Shown here: positions 6,424 to 7,965 of the stretch, one piece after another
Layout: each line of letters opens with the position of its first letter
Position numbering within the stretch: position 1 is the first letter of the stretch
NCBI GenBank assembly: GCA_937942935.1
Contig: CALDGT010000875.1
Coordinates: forward strand, 1-7,965
DNA: 7,965 nucleotides
Reading direction: 5' to 3'
From: an uncultured Chloroflexota bacterium
GTDB lineage: Bacteria > Chloroflexota > Anaerolineae > Aggregatilineales > Phototrophicaceae
Translations under genes and position numbers: made by a program
The notes under the pieces: generated by a model
The model's database searches: none
Told to the model about the DNA's origin: nothing
What the model saw: the letters and a program-made list of their open reading frames with translations, nothing else

Positions 6424-7171
6424 ACCCTTTTATCGCGTTTAAGAATTGACCCACCACGCGCTGAAAATCTTCCCATGCTTCGGTATGAATCGCATGGGCG
6501 CACGAAAACATTTCTAAGCGGGCATTTTGAGCGCGTGCAATAATTTCTTGGGCATATTCTGGGGGATTGAGATAATCTTTGTCACCAAGCATCATCAATA
6601 AAGGGGCGCTTATTTGATTGGCAATGCTCCGTGATACGTCCCCACCAGAATCTATGATGGCATGAATCGTTTTTATCCAACCCAACACAAACGCATCTGC
6701 ATGGGCGATTTGGTGACGAGTTTTGAGTTCATCTGTCATCCATGTGGCGGGGAACATGCGTTGAGCGTGTGGTCGCATGGCGCTCCCATAATAACCAACC
6801 GCCCCCCAAACCGCGATAGATGAAAAGCGGTTTGGGTCATAAGCGCCCATCAACAGGGCAATTTCGCCACCATCAGAAAATCCCATGAGATGTGTTTTGG
6901 AGATATTGAGCGCCTCTAATAACGCCAACATATCTCGCGCATCTTTTTGATAAAAATCGTGCGGGAAGGCGCGTGGTTTTGGGGTAGATGTCCCATATCC
7001 GCGCATAGTCGGCGCGATGATGCGATAATCTTTACGAAGCCACTCAACCACATTCGGGAATTGTGTATCACCTGTCCCCAAAAATCCATGAAGCATGGTC
7101 ATGATGGGGGCATCCCCGCCTGTATCGACATAATCTATCCCCGCACCTGTTGGTAATTCGATGAATGGCAT
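6419..7171 (-). CDS. Alpha/beta hydrolase fold protein
   Basis: A 250-aa protein of the alpha/beta hydrolase superfamily, probably a cytosolic serine hydrolase (esterase, lactonase or similar). The catalytic triad can be placed: nucleophile Ser99 in the elbow GFSDGG (97-102), acid Asp199 in LGDKDYLNP, and His226 in SCAHAIHTE. The oxyanion HGF motif is at 28-30, and PTMRGYGTS (54-62) is the usual RGxGxS loop. The cap region (about 125-185) is short. Length is normal for the MhpC/BioH-like group, but the substrate is not predictable. A strong Shine-Dalgarno lies inside the end of the upstream propeller gene, 4 nt separate that stop from this ATG, and the two genes are very likely co-transcribed. 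The stop codon lies within the palindromic array at 6396-6423. Confidence 0.92.
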   Translation of the reverse strand: MPFIELPTGAGIDYVDTGGDAPIMTMLHGFLGTGDTQFPNVVEWLRKDYRIIAPTMRGYGTSTPKPRAFPHDFYQKDARDMLALLEALNISKTHLMGFSDGGEIALLMGAYDPNRFSSIAVWGAVGYYGSAMRPHAQRMFPATWMTDELKTRHQIAHADAFVLGWIKTIHAIIDSGGDVSRSIANQISAPLLMMLGDKDYLNPPEYAQEIIARAQNARLEMFSCAHAIHTEAWEDFQRVVGQFLNAIKGL

Positions 7172-7174
7172 GAA

Positions 7175-7965
7175 TCAGTCTCCTTTGGGGATGACAAAAA
7201 TGGCATTTCCAGAGCCAATATAAATTAAATCGCCACCCCCGCTCCCGGGTTTTACCACCACTGCCTCTAATAAATCGAGCAATGATTCATCGCGCAGGCT
7301 ATAACTACTATTAAAGTTACCACTCAGCGAGGTTTGGTACACCTTGCGCTGGCTTTGGGAAACGATATAGAGGCTTTGAGAGGTGACATTGCTATCTAAA
7401 AACATGCTGTTGGCGTTGGTGATTTCTTGACCGGTTGGAAATGCGCCAAAGCCAAAATTTTGCAATGAGCCTTCACGATATTTGATAATCACCCCGTCTG
7501 CTTGCAACACATAAATACTCCCTTGCGAATCTATTTCGAGGTCTACCGCACCCGGTAGGGTAGGACGAGTTGCCCCGCCAAAATATTCGCTCGGTGGGCT
7601 GGCAAAAACCCCGCCAGATGGCTCATAACGCCAGATTTGCGCGTTAGTTGTACCAATATCCAAAATATACAATCGTCCAGACCATGTGGCAACGGCTATT
7701 GGATTATTCCAATTTTCTGCACCCAATAAGCGTTGGGCGCTACATTGCACAAAGCGCATTTCGCACTCAATAATGACCCCATTCGTGTCTATGCCGATGA
7801 GCCGATTGGTCTCTATGCTGAAGGCAATATCAAAAATGTCGCCCACCTGAATATTGCTGGCGGTTGCCCCTTGTCGCATCTCTGGGATGGGAATTGACTG
7901 GCGTGCGGTTGTGAGTCCATCATTGCTCAAGATAATCTGATACACCCGTCCATTGGCGCGGTCTA
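7175..7965 (-). CDS. Beta-propeller (NHL-like) protein, N-terminus outside window
   Basis: Partial gene; 263 codons are visible and the frame stays open to the window edge. A GTG at 7943-7945 is not a credible start, because the codons before it (DRANGR) complete a blade motif with VYQI. Repeated blade-like strands recur: DRANGRVYQIIL, NRLIGIDTNGVI, GRLYILDIGTTNAQIWRYEP, GSIYVLQADGVIIKY, QSLYIVSQSQRKVYQ and LIYIGSGNAIFVI. They are spaced roughly 40-50 residues apart, as in NHL or six-bladed propellers. Such domains bind ligands or proteins and often sit outside the membrane, but no signal peptide or anchor is in view. In Anaerolineae, similar propellers can follow a PP2C-type phosphatase domain; this is recollection, and the missing N-terminus would decide it. 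Co-transcribed with the hydrolase. Confidence 0.75.
   Translation of the reverse strand, partial: DRANGRVYQIILSNDGLTTARQSIPIPEMRQGATASNIQVGDIFDIAFSIETNRLIGIDTNGVIIECEMRFVQCSAQRLLGAENWNNPIAVATWSGRLYILDIGTTNAQIWRYEPSGGVFASPPSEYFGGATRPTLPGAVDLEIDSQGSIYVLQADGVIIKYREGSLQNFGFGAFPTGQEITNANSMFLDSNVTSQSLYIVSQSQRKVYQTSLSGNFNSSYSLRDESLLDLLEAVVVKPGSGGGDLIYIGSGNAIFVIPKGD
7180..7186 (-). promoter_or_regulatory. Shine-Dalgarno of the hydrolase, inside the upstream gene
   Basis: AAAGGAG on the - strand, 8 nt before the hydrolase ATG, is formed by the last sense codons (AAA GGA GAC) of the propeller gene. A ribosome finishing the propeller gene ends right at this site, which points to coupled translation of the two genes. 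Confidence 0.75.

Noticed and set aside
7943..7945. GTG as start codon of the propeller gene
   Set aside because: The frame continues upstream to the window edge with a recognisable blade motif (DRANGRVYQI), and no Shine-Dalgarno precedes the GTG.
1..7965. Hidden defence system, mobile element or CRISPR array
   Set aside because: No transposase, integrase, Cas, nuclease, toxin-antitoxin pair, long terminal repeats or regularly spaced repeats are visible. All gaps between genes are under 200 bp and no tRNA or rRNA was recognised.

Overview
The window is an ordinary-looking stretch of bacterial chromosome, moderately AT-rich, with eight protein-coding genes and no RNA genes, insertion sequences, CRISPR arrays or phage genes that I can see. 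The gene types do not fix the host. A CrtI-type carotene desaturase, two adenylate-cyclase-style TPR proteins, a PAS histidine kinase and a propeller protein of the 'LDRxNGRVY' kind suggest Chloroflexota (Anaerolineae-like). This is an inference from general familiarity with such proteins, about 50% sure, and nothing in the window proves it.

Layout. Two genes run on the + strand at the left: an SDR oxidoreductase (26-736) and an OsmC-family peroxiredoxin-like protein (848-1270). The other six run on the - strand. Read in their direction of transcription from the right, they are: a beta-propeller protein cut off by the window edge (7175-7965); an alpha/beta hydrolase tightly coupled to it (6419-7171); a CrtI-type phytoene desaturase with its own promoter and leader (4717-6255); two tandem paralogous TPR proteins (3597-4556 and 2646-3590) forming a bicistron; and a soluble PAS histidine kinase (1273-2463) with a good sigma70-type promoter. 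The kinase and the OsmC gene converge tail to tail with 2 bp between stop codons.

Control signals. Two - strand promoters with 17-bp spacers are visible, upstream of the kinase and of crtI. A convincing intrinsic terminator follows the TPR pair, and a strong hairpin with a poor T-tract follows crtI. Three short inverted repeats may be operators. One of them, TATGA-N2-TTTGTCATA, occurs twice, in the gaps before the OsmC gene and before crtI.

How the genes work together. No single pathway links them. The propeller/hydrolase and TPR/TPR pairs are probable operons. CrtI is the only carotenoid gene in view, with no phytoene synthase or cyclase beside it. The kinase has no adjacent response regulator. 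I found no convincing undescribed defence or metabolic system. The best leads are the uncharacterised TPR bicistron, the repeated palindrome, and the leader palindrome of crtI.
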